A model generated the notes under the pieces. The model was not told where the DNA came from. It made no database searches and worked only from the letters and a program-made list of their open reading frames with translations. A stretch of DNA of 30,014 nt from a virus, in the IMG/VR virus record IMGVR_UViG_3300042301_003334, positions 1 to 30,014 of that record, one strand, 5' to 3'. Both the position numbers and the translations under genes were made by a program. Positions 8,287 through 16,651 of this stretch are shown piece after piece (position 1 is the stretch's first letter; every line of letters begins with the position of its first letter).

Positions 8287-9537
8287 TTACTTAAAATATT
8301 TTGCTAACGTTGTGTGAATATTATTGTTAATTTCTTTTTTCATTTCTTCCAAGTCAATTTCAACCTCATCCATTTCTTCTTCTGCTTCACCACCATCTTC
8401 GTCACCGGTAAAATCGTCAAGACCAATTTCCTCACCTGTATAATCGGTATTGTCTTCCATTCCTGCAGCATCACCAACTTCGTCAAAATCACCGCTTAAA
8501 TTATCATTTAAATCGGGTGATGTATAATCGGGCTTATAATCAGGCATTCCATATTCCTCATCTAAATCTGAATAGTCTTCAATGTTAATTTCGTCTAAAC
8601 CTGAATAATCTTCTTCATCTAAATCAGAATACATTTCCTCATCGATTGAAGAATTGATAAAGTTTTCTAAAGCATCCATTGGATTCTCTTCTTCACCTAA
8701 TTCTTTGTCAGCTGAGATTGGCTCCTCTTCAGGAGTTTCCTCACCGCTTGGTTCCTCACTGCTAAAATCGTCTTCTGCACCCGCATAATCTCCTTCTTCT
8801 TCATCTCTGTCGAATTTGTCTGCAATGTCTTCAATATCGTCATCGTCTAATTTGTCTAAATCAACTGCGGAAATAATCATATTAAGAACGTACTTAATAT
8901 CATCACTTTCCATTTTATTATGTAAATCTCTCAATTCTTGCCCTAATTTGCCTGCGTATTTTTGAACTTCCGCCATATAATCAGAACGTTTTGGTTCAGA
9001 TGATTCTTCATCACCACCCATATCTTCACCATCCATTGCAGGTTCTTCAGCCGCAGGTTCTTCTGCAGCGGGTTCTTCCATACCGGGTTCCGCAAGAGAA
9101 GGAGTCACAGATGCATCCGAAGGTGGCATGTCATCAATTGCAGGTTCCTCAGGCATTGCCGGTACTGGTGCGGGTGCTTCTTCTTGTGGTTTGTTTTGTT
9201 TTAAAACATATTTTGTAGCTTCATTAATTAATTCCTCTTGACCTTTAATTAACTCAAGACGTTTTAAAGCTTCAGCATATGATGAAAACTTGTTTTTATT
9301 TTTCATGAACATTCCACCAATGTAGTCAAGTGAACTTTCGTTCAACCCTCTCTTAACATAGTATCCGTCTCTTTCTTTAACAATTCCATAAACACCGCCT
9401 GATTTAGATTCTTTTACTATTTCAGCTTTGTTAGCGCTTTTATTATTGTCATTTTTGTAGTATGTTAACTCAAGGATTCTTCTTAATTTGTCATCCCCGT
9501 TAAGTTTTTCACTACCAAGTGGTTTTAAATCTGCCAT
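8287..9537 (-). CDS. Very acidic low-complexity protein, 416 aa
   Basis: The first about 110 residues are a normal basic/helical segment including LNES (cleavage-like) and INEA. From about 115 on, the protein is dominated by Glu, Asp, Pro and Ala, with short repeats (EEPAAEEPA; YSDLDEE, YSGLDE, YSDLDEE), ending in a helix EIDLEEMKKEINNNIHTTL. Strong negative charge, [L/I]NE|[S/A] sites and position in the head block fit a prohead-core (scaffold-like) protein that is removed on maturation, but other roles are possible. It is the first gene of the 416-132-281 operon. TATTTATA lies 35 nt before the ATG. Confidence 0.75.
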   Translation of the reverse strand: MADLKPLGSEKLNGDDKLRRILELTYYKNDNNKSANKAEIVKESKSGGVYGIVKERDGYYVKRGLNESSLDYIGGMFMKNKNKFSSYAEALKRLELIKGQEELINEATKYVLKQNKPQEEAPAPVPAMPEEPAIDDMPPSDASVTPSLAEPGMEEPAAEEPAAEEPAMDGEDMGGDEESSEPKRSDYMAEVQKYAGKLGQELRDLHNKMESDDIKYVLNMIISAVDLDKLDDDDIEDIADKFDRDEEEGDYAGAEDDFSSEEPSGEETPEEEPISADKELGEEENPMDALENFINSSIDEEMYSDLDEEDYSGLDEINIEDYSDLDEEYGMPDYKPDYTSPDLNDNLSGDFDEVGDAAGMEDNTDYTGEEIGLDDFTGDEDGGEAEEEMDEVEIDLEEMKKEINNNIHTTLAKYFK

Positions 9538-9572
9538 TTTTGTATATAAATTAGATAAACTTATTCTTAAAC

Positions 9573-9580
9573 TATAAATA
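9573..9580 (-). promoter_or_regulatory. TATTTATA motif upstream of the 416-aa operon
   Basis: Minus strand ATATATTTATAGTTTAAG, 35 nt before the ATG; a second, imperfect copy (9545-9552) is closer. Likely promoter element of the three-gene operon. Confidence 0.42.
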
Positions 9581-9609
9581 TATTGTAATACGTAAAAAAA
9601 TAAGGTTCT

Positions 9610-10368
9610 TTATTGTGTTATAGATAATTTATTATCTTTAAGTTTGTTTTTTAGGTCAATCAATTTTTCAATGTAACCATTTCTGCGAAGTAATTTGAAT
9701 GTTAGATTTTCGTAAGAATACTCCCCACCGACGTCTAAACCACTTTGTCTAAATTTTTTTATCTTTACTCTTAATTCATCAATTTCATTATCCACATCTT
9801 CACCCTCTTTATTTTTAGAGATTAATTCATCAATTTGTTTTGCGTATTCCTCACCTTTTTCGATAATTTTCCTATCGTCAATCTTAGGATTTGATTTTTC
9901 GGGGGTTACCAACCATTTATCATGTAGCACCGAATAGACACCGGAAGATAAATGTTTTTCATCAACGTCTTGAACATAAAGCTCAACATCATATTTTCTT
10001 ATTTTGATATTGTGGTTCTTATTCCAAAGATTTTTTTTGGTGTCGAAGAATTCTTTTAATATGTCTAACTTATAATCAGTTTCCTTGAAATCTATTAGTA
10101 TATGTAAATCAACATCGGAATACTTTGACCAATTATAATTAGCCAATGAGCCGGTAAGAATAATATCGTGTATAAAAAATTCAATACCTAAGAATTCAAT
10201 AAAATCGTCAGCTATCTCCAATAAACGTTTCTTAATTTCATCACGCATAAAAAATTCACTACCTGATGACTCAAATATGTCACCGGATAGTGAATCCTTT
10301 GTTTTGAAAGATTTAACTATTCTTTTATCAGTAGATTTAACTTCAATCAGTTCTTCAAATAAACTCAT
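9610..10368 (-). CDS. Nucleotidyltransferase-fold protein (Pol-beta superfamily)
   Basis: 252 residues. TGSLANYNWSKYSDVDLHI (72-90) is the GS...DxD signature with Gly73-Ser74 and Asp85/Asp87; a third acidic residue could be in KYDVELYV (Asp127 or Glu129). Members transfer NMP groups to proteins, RNA or small molecules; the substrate here cannot be read from sequence. The C-terminal half is helical and charged. Its ATG overlaps the TGA of the upstream KTSC gene (ATGA), so they form an operon. It could be a minimal nucleotidyltransferase of an antitoxin-like system, but no partner toxin is visible. Confidence 0.8.
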   Translation of the reverse strand: MSLFEELIEVKSTDKRIVKSFKTKDSLSGDIFESSGSEFFMRDEIKKRLLEIADDFIEFLGIEFFIHDIILTGSLANYNWSKYSDVDLHILIDFKETDYKLDILKEFFDTKKNLWNKNHNIKIRKYDVELYVQDVDEKHLSSGVYSVLHDKWLVTPEKSNPKIDDRKIIEKGEEYAKQIDELISKNKEGEDVDNEIDELRVKIKKFRQSGLDVGGEYSYENLTFKLLRRNGYIEKLIDLKNKLKDNKLSITQ

Positions 10369-10610
10369 CCAACTTTTTTGTAGGTATGTCCTTTAGCGAT
10401 ATGCTCGTTAAAGTATTTCCCTTGAGATTCTGCTAACCGTAATTTAGTAAACTTATTCCAAGGGACTTTATTATATTCATAAATAGCGCCGTTTTTAAAA
10501 GTTACGAGTAAATCTTCATTTTCGGTGTTGTAACTTGCTTTAATTAGATTTGTTGAGTTGATTTCAACCTCAATCATGCCACCATTAATTTTTTCAGATA
10601 AAATAGCCAT
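10365..10610 (-). CDS. KTSC-domain protein, 81 aa
   Basis: The sequence follows the KTSC pattern: residues around NSTNLIKASYNTENEDLLV, then FKNGAIYEYNKVP, then ESQGKYFNEHI and a final YKKVG. KTSC domains (about 60 residues) are found in phage and bacterial proteins and fused to lysyl-tRNA-synthetase-like or RNA-related proteins; the function is not well defined. It is the first gene of a pair with the nucleotidyltransferase (4-nt overlap). Confidence 0.85.
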   Translation of the reverse strand: MAILSEKINGGMIEVEINSTNLIKASYNTENEDLLVTFKNGAIYEYNKVPWNKFTKLRLAESQGKYFNEHIAKGHTYKKVG

Positions 10611-10655
10611 ATGTTTTTTGTTTAAGTACGGTGCAAATATAACAAAAAAATTATA

Positions 10656-10826
10656 TTATTTACCCTTTAATTGATTAAATAGTTTATCTTTTAATATGTC
10701 TTTTCTTTGGTTACCTCTTTCGACATTATTTGAAAACGACGGTTCGGATGATTTATTACTTAATCTGTTTTGTAGGATAAGGTTAGACTCCTCCATGTGT
10801 TTTCTTTTTAATACTGATTTGTTCAT
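10656..10826 (-). CDS. Small hypothetical protein, 56 aa
   Basis: A complete frame from ATG (10826) to TAA (10656), short and basic (MNKSVLKRKHMEESNLILQN ... RKDILKDKLFNQLKGK). No known motif. Evidence that it is real: it is placed between a terminator and its own TATTTATA motif at the 13-nt spacing seen for the protease and other genes, with codon use like its neighbours. Probably helical; function unknown. Confidence 0.6.
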   Translation of the reverse strand: MNKSVLKRKHMEESNLILQNRLSNKSSEPSFSNNVERGNQRKDILKDKLFNQLKGK

Positions 10827-10839
10827 GATATGATTTTAT

Positions 10840-10847
10840 TATAAATA
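10840..10847 (-). promoter_or_regulatory. TATTTATA motif of the 56-aa gene
   Basis: Minus strand TTTGTATTTATAATAAAATC, ending 13 nt before the ATG and about 6 nt after the T run of the Hsp20 terminator. Confidence 0.5.
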
Positions 10848-10853
10848 CAAATG

Positions 10854-10877
10854 AAAAACCCCGATTTCTCGGGGTTT
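10854..10877 (-). terminator. Terminator of the Hsp20 gene
   Basis: AAACCCCGA (10856-10864) pairs with TCGGGGTTT (10869-10877) around TTTC; five T follow on the minus strand. Confidence 0.88.
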
Positions 10878-10881
10878 CATA

Positions 10882-11247
10882 TTAACTAAGCGAAATCATC
10901 CTTTCTAATGATTTCTTTTTACTTTTTGGGAGGATTATTTCCAACACACCATTTTCTACACTTCCGGCAATGTGCTTCTCATCTACATCATCCGGTATGT
11001 GGTATGTTTTCTTAAATGAACTTGTAAATGAATAAATTTTATCATCGGTTTCTTCTTTAACATATGAAATGTTTAAATAACCTTCTTTTGTTGAAATTGT
11101 AAGGTCATCTTTAGTTAAACCGGGTACCGCAATGTGTACCTGATAATCCTCATCAGTTCTTGTTATTTTTGGTTGATTAATTTGTTTTGGTGTTTCAAAT
11201 ACACTATCCAGTGCTTGAAACAATGGGTCTTTAAATAATGTTATCAT
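10882..11247 (-). CDS. Small heat-shock protein, Hsp20/alpha-crystallin family
   Basis: 121 residues from the ATG at 11247; an in-frame GTG at 11268 would add seven residues but is less likely. The alpha-crystallin domain spans about 30-110: DEDYQVHIAVPGLTKDDLTI, then YHIPDDVDEKHIAGSVENGVLEIILPK, which holds the family's A-x-x-x-NGVLxIxLPK motif. Such proteins hold unfolded proteins in soluble form, ATP-independently. Divergent from the ClpC-like unfoldase, with a shared control region: a holdase-unfoldase pair. The final SLERMISLS lacks a clear IxI tail. Confidence 0.92.
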   Translation of the reverse strand: MITLFKDPLFQALDSVFETPKQINQPKITRTDEDYQVHIAVPGLTKDDLTISTKEGYLNISYVKEETDDKIYSFTSSFKKTYHIPDDVDEKHIAGSVENGVLEIILPKSKKKSLERMISLS

Positions 11248-11303
11248 AGTTTTAATTGTTTTATACACCGTATTTTACAAATTATAAGCCAAATGGTTAA
11301 AAC

Positions 11304-11360
11304 TGACATTTAGACATTCGTTAGACATTATTTAGACATTTTTTTAGACATTTTGACATT
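11304..11360. repeat. Six GACATT copies between divergent chaperone genes
   Basis: GACATT begins at 11305, 11313, 11324, 11335, 11347 and 11355, mostly in the context TTTAGACATT. Spacings are 8, 11, 11, 12 and 8, close to one helical turn in the centre and symmetric overall. This looks like a multi-site operator for a regulator of both genes; inference from spacing and place. Confidence 0.65.
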
Positions 11361-11362
11361 TA

Positions 11363-11394
11363 TTTGGAACTTAGTACGGAATGTGTTATGTTTG
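11363..11394 (+). promoter_or_regulatory. Bacteroidota-type promoter of the ClpC-like gene
   Basis: TTTG (11363-11366), a 20-nt spacer, then TATGTTTG (11387-11394) matches the TTTG/TAnnTTTG consensus of the primary Bacteroidota sigma factor, 20 nt before the ATG. This is the clearest host-type promoter in the window and starts next to the GACATT array. Confidence 0.82.
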
Positions 11395-11414
11395 CGGAAT
11401 AAAATAATATAACT

Positions 11415-13436
11415 ATGTCTGTAGAATTCTTCGAAGATGGCCCGACCATCAATCCAAAGAGAACCAAAAAGGGTTCAAACACACCAATTTTAGATAATTT
11501 CTCCCGAGATTTAATTAAACTCGCTGAGGAAGGTAAGATTGACCCTATTATTGGTAGGGACAAAGAAGTGAAACGAATTGCACAAATTCTATCACGTAAA
11601 AAGAAAAACAATGCGGTTATTGTGGGTGATGCCGGTGTTGGTAAAACAGCAATTGTTGAGAAACTTGCTTTAATGATTCAAAAGGGTGAATGTCCCACAG
11701 TATTGTTAGATAAACGTATTATGTCGTTAGATTTAACATCTTTAGTTGCCGGTACAAAGTATCGTGGTCAATTTGAGGAGAGAATCAAGGCGATTTTGGC
11801 TGAATTACAAGAAGCACCTAACGTTATTGTATTTATCGACGAATTACACACTATGGTGGGTGCCGGTAATGCAAGCGGTGCTATGGATGCTGCAAATATC
11901 ATGAAACCCGCACTTGCTCGTGGTGAGATGCAGTGTATTGGTGCCACAACATTTGATGAATATAAAAAACACATCGAAAAAGATGGGGCATTATCTCGTA
12001 GATTCCAAAAAGTCATTCTTAAGGAACCAACAATCGAGGAAACAATTGCAATTCTTAAAAATCTACAAAATTCTTACCAAGATTTCCATAAAGTTGTTTT
12101 TGAAGAAAATGTAATAGAAACCGCAGTTAAATTAGCAGGTCGTTACATTACTGATAGACAATTTCCCGATAAAGCTATCGATGTTTTGGATGAATTAGGT
12201 TCGGAAAAAAGAGTTTCAAGCACTATTCCCGAATCTATTGAAAAATTAAAAAAAGAAGCTGATGAGGTGAAAGAAAGAAAACTTCAAGTAGTAAAAAATC
12301 AAGATTACGAAAATGCGGCTAAACTTCGTGATGAAGAAAAGAAGATTTTAACCAAATTAGATTCTGAAAAGAAGAAATGGATGGAAAATCAGAAAGATAA
12401 TAAGGTTCCTGTAACCATTGACGATGTTTATTCTATCGTTTCTGAGATGACAGGCGTACCAATCACTAAGATGGACCAAAAAGAGACTCAAAACCTCTTA
12501 AACATGGAAAAAACGCTATCAGCAAAGGTAATTGGACAAGACGAAGCTATCACATCCATCTCAAAAGCTATTCGTCGTAACCGTGTCGGTATTAAAGATG
12601 CAAATAAACCTATCGGTTCATTCATTTTCTTAGGCTCTACAGGGGTTGGAAAGACGTTCCTTGCTAAATCCTTAGCTGAGAACCTTTTCGGTGACCCAGA
12701 GAAGATTATTCGCGTTGATATGAGTGAATTTATGGAACGTCACAACGTTTCTCGTTTAATTGGGTCGCCTCCGGGTTATGTTGGACACGAAGAAGGTGGT
12801 CAATTGACTGAAAAAGTGAAAAATAACCCATTTTCGGTGATTTTATTTGATGAGATAGAAAAAGCTCATAAAGATGTGTTTAATATCTTACTGCAAATCT
12901 TAGATGATGGTCATTTAACCGATTCTTTTGGTAGAAAAGTGAATTTTACCAATTGTTTAATTATCATGACGTCAAATGTCGGTGCTAAAAAGGTATCTGA
13001 ATTTGGTGGCGGCGTTGGATTTACCACTTCATCATCAGAAACTCAAAAATATGAGGTTAGAAAGTCAATGATTCAAAAATCTTTGAAGCAACAGTTTAAT
13101 CCTGAGTTTTTAAACCGTATTGATGACATTGTGTTATTCAATTCATTAGGTTCTGACGTTCTTAGAAAAATTATCAATGTAGAAATTGGTAAATTAAACG
13201 CAAGATTGGTAGAAAAAGGTTATAAAGTTACGTTCGATACGTCCGTTACTAATCAAATTTATGACCTCAACACCCAAGAAGAATACGGTGCTCGTCCATT
13301 GAAACGTATTATTCAAAATCTTTGTGAAGATTTCCTTAGCGAAGAGATTCTTAAAGGAAATATTGTAGAAAACAAAGAAGTTTCGTTGATTTTTGAAAAT
13401 AATGAACTAAAACTTTCTAAAAAAAGTATCATTTAG
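11415..13436 (+). CDS. ClpC-like AAA+ protein unfoldase without the N domain
   Basis: 673 residues, two AAA+ modules. First: Walker A GDAGVGKT (71-78), Walker B VIVFIDE (137-143). Middle: a UVR-like helix [11 protein letters not shown] (298-308), typical of ClpC. Second: Walker A GSTGVGKT (407-414), Walker B VILFDE (475-480). Bacterial ClpC proteins are about 810-850 residues; the missing part is the N-terminal Clp_N adaptor domain. VGF (534-536) lies where ClpP-binding loops (IGF/VGF) occur, so it may dock on host ClpP; otherwise it could work as a disaggregase. Host-type promoter and operator-like repeats upstream suggest early expression. Divergent from Hsp20. Confidence 0.92.
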   Translation: MSVEFFEDGPTINPKRTKKGSNTPILDNFSRDLIKLAEEGKIDPIIGRDKEVKRIAQILSRKKKNNAVIVGDAGVGKTAIVEKLALMIQKGECPTVLLDKRIMSLDLTSLVAGTKYRGQFEERIKAILAELQEAPNVIVFIDELHTMVGAGNASGAMDAANIMKPALARGEMQCIGATTFDEYKKHIEKDGALSRRFQKVILKEPTIEETIAILKNLQNSYQDFHKVVFEENVIETAVKLAGRYITDRQFPDKAIDVLDELGSEKRVSSTIPESIEKLKKEADEVKERKLQVVKNQDYENAAKLRDEEKKILTKLDSEKKKWMENQKDNKVPVTIDDVYSIVSEMTGVPITKMDQKETQNLLNMEKTLSAKVIGQDEAITSISKAIRRNRVGIKDANKPIGSFIFLGSTGVGKTFLAKSLAENLFGDPEKIIRVDMSEFMERHNVSRLIGSPPGYVGHEEGGQLTEKVKNNPFSVILFDEIEKAHKDVFNILLQILDDGHLTDSFGRKVNFTNCLIIMTSNVGAKKVSEFGGGVGFTTSSSETQKYEVRKSMIQKSLKQQFNPEFLNRIDDIVLFNSLGSDVLRKIINVEIGKLNARLVEKGYKVTFDTSVTNQIYDLNTQEEYGARPLKRIIQNLCEDFLSEEILKGNIVENKEVSLIFENNELKLSKKSII

Positions 13437-13459
13437 TGAACTTTTTGTGAATTTATATA

Positions 13460-13571
13460 TATTTATATTTTCACAGGTTCTCTTTGTCGATTACCTTTTC
13501 GTTTTTTAAAGTAAGTGGAGTTGAATCCACCGAAAGACCTTAAAACCCCAGCAACTCGTTGGGGTTTTTTT
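13460..13571 (+). ncRNA. Candidate small RNA or 3' UTR with terminator
   Basis: TATTTATA (13460-13467) is followed by about 100 nt with no ATG, a GTGGA-GTTGAA-TCCAC hairpin (13515-13530) and a strong terminator (13544-13571: AACCCCA/TGGGGTT then T7). It may be an independent short transcript or just the Clp gene's 3' end. The TATTTATA favours the first. Confidence 0.42.
13544..13571 (+). terminator. Terminator after the ClpC-like gene
   Basis: AACCCCA (13544-13550) pairs with TGGGGTT (13560-13566) over a 9-nt loop, followed by a run of T. Confidence 0.88.
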
Positions 13572-13618
13572 ATTGGACATTTTGTAGTCTCAGATTTTTT
13601 ACGTATATTTAAAAATAT

Positions 13619-13786
13619 ATGAAAAAAATAATTTTAGTTTTTGCAGTTGGTGTAATGTTTACATTAACCGCATGTGGTTCTAAGTCTACCACAGACGAAA
13701 CAAACGACTCAACTACAGTTGATACTACAGCAGTATCTGCAACAGATTCAACTACAGCTCTTGCTGATAGTTCTGCGACAAAATAA
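13619..13786 (+). CDS. Small lipoprotein, 55 aa
   Basis: The frame begins MKKIILVFAVGVMFTLTACG: a signal peptide with lipobox LTAC (acylated Cys at 19). The mature part (about 36 residues) is made of Ser, Thr, Asp and Ala (DSTTVDTTAVSATDSTT), typical of short surface lipoproteins of Bacteroidota. Likely anchored in a membrane; role unknown (superinfection exclusion is one possibility). A terminator follows 3 nt after the stop. Confidence 0.75.
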   Translation: MKKIILVFAVGVMFTLTACGSKSTTDETNDSTTVDTTAVSATDSTTALADSSATK

Positions 13787-13788
13787 AA

Positions 13789-13820
13789 ATGGGCCGGTTC
13801 ATAGCCGGCCATATTTTTTT
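13789..13820 (+). terminator. Terminator of the 55-aa lipoprotein gene
   Basis: GGCCGG (13792-13797) pairs with CCGGCC (13805-13810), loop TTCATAG, then ATATTTTTTT. Confidence 0.88.
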
Positions 13821-13828
13821 ATATCATT

Positions 13829-14410
13829 ATGAAATCACTATTAATATCACTTTTTTTATTACTATTTGTCCCATCTAAAAAAGACGTTAGAATCTTGTAC
13901 ATTGGGGATAGTTTAACATGTTACGCAAACGGTTGGCAACACACGGTCGCCAAAGGTATGGGTATGGGTTATGTGAATATGGCCAAAGGAGGTAAAAGAA
14001 CTGATTGGATGTTAAAAACTTTACGTAATTATTTGGAAAATGGACCCCACCATAATACCCTCATAATATACGGTGGTATAAACGATTCGTTTGCAAGTAC
14101 AAAAGAATCAACAACAATCAGTAATTTACAATCAATGGTGGATTTGGGTAACTTACATGATATGGAAGTTATTGTCATTGTTGGTTATGACCCGAGTAGG
14201 GTAATAAAGAAAACCGTATACGATAATAACACCACAAAGGTATGTCGCGATAGATACATCAAATTACAAAAGAAAATGCAAGAAAGACTTTTAGGATGTA
14301 GAATTATTCCAATGGACACTACGGTTACATATGAAGACTCGGGTGATGGTATACATCTTAAATCGTCAGGACACAGAAAATTTGCCAATTGGGTGTTAAA
14401 AAATTTATAA
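13829..14410 (+). CDS. Exported SGNH/GDSL-family hydrolase
   Basis: 193 residues. N-terminal hydrophobic signal (MKSLLISLFLLLFVPS). Catalytic blocks of the SGNH fold: IGDSLT with Ser28, Gly at AKGGKRT (52-58), GGIND with Asn85, and DGIHLKSSGH with Asp173 and His176. Such enzymes are esterases or deacetylases acting on lipids, polysaccharide acetyl groups or peptidoglycan; the substrate cannot be told. Export suggests the target is in the periplasm or on the cell surface. Followed 15 nt later by the 119-aa gene, so probably one transcript. Confidence 0.87.
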   Translation: MKSLLISLFLLLFVPSKKDVRILYIGDSLTCYANGWQHTVAKGMGMGYVNMAKGGKRTDWMLKTLRNYLENGPHHNTLIIYGGINDSFASTKESTTISNLQSMVDLGNLHDMEVIVIVGYDPSRVIKKTVYDNNTTKVCRDRYIKLQKKMQERLLGCRIIPMDTTVTYEDSGDGIHLKSSGHRKFANWVLKNL

Positions 14411-14425
14411 GATGTTAAAATAAAC

Positions 14426-14785
14426 ATGGATGCAAAAAAAGATATAATGGCATACGGTAATAAAACAAGAACACCATATAAAAAAATGTACATAAAAGGT
14501 CATTATGATGACTTTACCGATTTCTATAGTATTAATAAAGAATCGATTTATAGGAACATTATAGAGGTATTTAAGGGGTTTACCGCAGATAATAAAAAAA
14601 GGGTATTAACCCTTTACATCCAAGCAATCGTACAAGGTTTAGAATGGGATACTGAGTTTAAATTTAATAAATCAGACACCGTAGTTTTAACTCGCGATGT
14701 GATACCTTATTTTGAAGAGATTGAAGACTACGAAACCTGTCAAGAAGTGAGAAATCTTTTTATAGAGTTGACTTCTAAAAAATAA
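14426..14785 (+). CDS. Hypothetical protein, 119 aa
   Basis: Soluble, mostly helical by composition (YRNIIEVFKGFTADNKKRVLTLYIQAIVQGLEWDTEF). No motif recognised. Lies directly downstream of the SGNH hydrolase; a terminator follows about 55 nt after its stop, so both genes likely share one mRNA. ATG has no Shine-Dalgarno sequence. The pattern EEIEDYETCQEVRNLF near the end suggests a helical hairpin. Confidence 0.72.
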   Translation: MDAKKDIMAYGNKTRTPYKKMYIKGHYDDFTDFYSINKESIYRNIIEVFKGFTADNKKRVLTLYIQAIVQGLEWDTEFKFNKSDTVVLTRDVIPYFEEIEDYETCQEVRNLFIELTSKK

Positions 14786-14838
14786 ATGTTTATATTTTAA
14801 ATAGTATCAAGAGAGAGGTACTTTTATCATTTAGTACA

Positions 14839-14872
14839 GAATCCCCATAGTTTTTAACCGTGGGGATTTTTC
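14839..14872 (+). terminator. Terminator of the SGNH/119-aa operon
   Basis: AATCCCCA pairs with TGGGGATT around a T-rich loop, then T run. The stretch 14786-14838 before it holds a small GTACT/AGTAC hairpin and no gene; the stretch 14873-15011 after it is AT-rich, with nothing else recognised. Confidence 0.82.
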
Positions 14873-15011
14873 ATTATATAAGTATCGCATTAATTAAAAT
14901 TGTATTATATAAAGAACCTTTTTTAAGTTATTAATAAAATGCAATTTTTCTTCGTTTTTTAATATATTTTTTGTACTTTTACAATAGTTATATAAAAAAA
15001 ACACAATTATT

Positions 15012-15152
15012 ATGATACAATTAGTATTAATCTTATTTCTTATGTGTGGTTCATTAGGTGCCACAATTTCTAAAATGACAACTGAGTATGGTCCTAAAAG
15101 ACAAAGACAACATACTGAACCCTTAAAAGTTGATAAAGAAGTGATGTCTTAA
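15012..15152 (+). CDS. Small single-span membrane protein, 46 aa
   Basis: MIQLVLILFLMCGSLGATIS is a membrane helix, then a basic/hydrophilic tail of 26 residues. The start is supported by its separate upstream AT-rich region; the stop codon shares TTAA (15149-15152) with the convergent 500-aa gene, repeating the arrangement at bS21. Function unknown; a size typical of phage membrane toxins or inhibitors. Confidence 0.6.
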   Translation: MIQLVLILFLMCGSLGATISKMTTEYGPKRQRQHTEPLKVDKEVMS

Positions 15153-16651
15153 AGCATCATTCTTGAACCTATCAAGAAATTACTTAATATCGGAGCTCCC
15201 GGTGCTGTTGACGTATTAATTTTATAGTTAAAACTTAGACCAAATCTTTTACTTAGTTTATAATCAACTGAACTACCGGCTAAGATACCAACAGTGTTAC
15301 CATAAGTAATTAAACCTGTCACAGTGTTCATACTTGTCCCTGGTGGCATCACAAATATTTGAGGGGAAAGTGTGAGTTTTTTGTTAACGGGGTATGGCTT
15401 AGTCCAAAACGCAACAGCAGAATTACTTACTGTTAAATCAAAACCACCGCTTTGATTTTGTAACATTAGTGAGACAATACCCAAGTTATAACCATATACA
15501 CCATATTTTGAATTTGGAACAATTTTGGTAAATCCACCCAATAACATATAATTCCCTGTTAGATATGCGGATGTTAATGAATAAGAATTGATTGATGTTA
15601 ATTTTCCTTTACTATCTAAATTCATTTTTGTTATACCGCCACTAACCGCGAATTGTTGTAAATTACTCCAAATCATAGTATTCAATGAATAACTTTTATC
15701 ACCCATTAATGAAGATTTACTTAAACCCAAAGACAAAATTGCGGCCCATTCTGTCTGACTTGTCTCTACGACTGATAAATCGGAAGCTATTAGTAATGGA
15801 TTTATTGGCGCTGGTTTTGACTCTTTCTTCTTCTCTTCTTTCTTTTCTTCCTTTTTTTCTTCTTTTTTAGATTCCTCTTTCTTTTCTTCTTTTTTTGATT
15901 CGGATTTTGACTCTTCTTTCTTTTCTTCGGATTTACTTTCCGATTTAGATTCAGACTTTGATTCGGATTTAGTTTCACTCTTAGTTTCTGACTTACTTTC
16001 AGATGAAGATGATGTACTACTTTTACTTTCAGATGAACTGGATGATGAAGAACCACCACCGTTAGATGACGAACTACTCGCTGCAGGTGCGGATGAACCG
16101 CTACTTGGTGCGGGTGGAGGTGTTGCCGCTGTTGCTGCTGCTGAACTTGCAGAGCCACTTGCTGCGGATGATGCTGACGAACTTGCGGCGGATGATGCCG
16201 CACCACTAGCTGCCGTCGATGCGGCCGATGAAGCTGCATTACTTGCCGCGCTACTTGCAGCTTGGGATGCTGCACTACTTGCTGCTTGTGAAGCCGCCGC
16301 ACTTGCCGCCTGTGTGGCTGCTTGTTGTGCCGCCTGTTGTACTGCCTGATTAACCGTTTGTTGGACTGTTTGTTGAACAACAATATTGGTTGGACAACCG
16401 ACTGTTGAATAGGCCAAATATACAGATTGCAACCAAAGCTGCATAGCCCCGCTTTGAACTTCAGCAGGGGTAAAAGACCTCATTTGATTATAAAATGAAA
16501 CAAAGGCGTTCCCATTCACATAAGTGGTAGTAGCAACTTTAACCTCACCTGAACATTTATCGATAAATGTTTGGGTAAATGTTTGTCCACTAACTTTGGA
16601 AGTTAGAAATAAGATAAATAATACACTTAATAACCCTTTTAACTTTTTCAA
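15149..16651 (-). CDS. Exported low-complexity protein, 500 aa, with beta-rich C-terminal domain
   Basis: Start is TTG (16651): the codon before it is TGA, so no other start is possible, and the signal peptide (MKKLKGLLSVLFILFLTSKVSGQ) fits exactly. Parts: 23-90 globular with two Cys (about 32 and 85, possible disulfide); about 91-175 Gln then Ala/Ser repeats (AAS AAS QAASSAAS), probably a long helix; about 177-215 Pro/Ser linker; about 215-290 Ser/Glu/Lys repeats (KKEEKKEE), a charged helix; about 300-500 strand-rich, resembling a small outer-membrane barrel. A stalked surface protein is my reading. No family recognised. Third gene after the 240- and 48-aa genes. Confidence 0.8.
   Translation of the reverse strand: MKKLKGLLSVLFILFLTSKVSGQTFTQTFIDKCSGEVKVATTTYVNGNAFVSFYNQMRSFTPAEVQSGAMQLWLQSVYLAYSTVGCPTNIVVQQTVQQTVNQAVQQAAQQAATQAASAAASQAASSAASQAASSAASNAASSAASTAASGAASSAASSSASSAASGSASSAAATAATPPPAPSSGSSAPAASSSSSNGGGSSSSSSSESKSSTSSSSESKSETKSETKSESKSESKSESKSEEKKEESKSESKKEEKKEESKKEEKKEEKKEEKKKESKPAPINPLLIASDLSVVETSQTEWAAILSLGLSKSSLMGDKSYSLNTMIWSNLQQFAVSGGITKMNLDSKGKLTSINSYSLTSAYLTGNYMLLGGFTKIVPNSKYGVYGYNLGIVSLMLQNQSGGFDLTVSNSAVAFWTKPYPVNKKLTLSPQIFVMPPGTSMNTVTGLITYGNTVGILAGSSVDYKLSKRFGLSFNYKINTSTAPGAPILSNFLIGSRMML

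Noticed and set aside
15802-16383. A 193-codon frame rich in Arg, Gln and His inside the 500-aa gene
   Set aside because: It is the +1 shadow of Ala/Ser and Glu/Lys repeats; the true frame has a signal peptide and structured ends.
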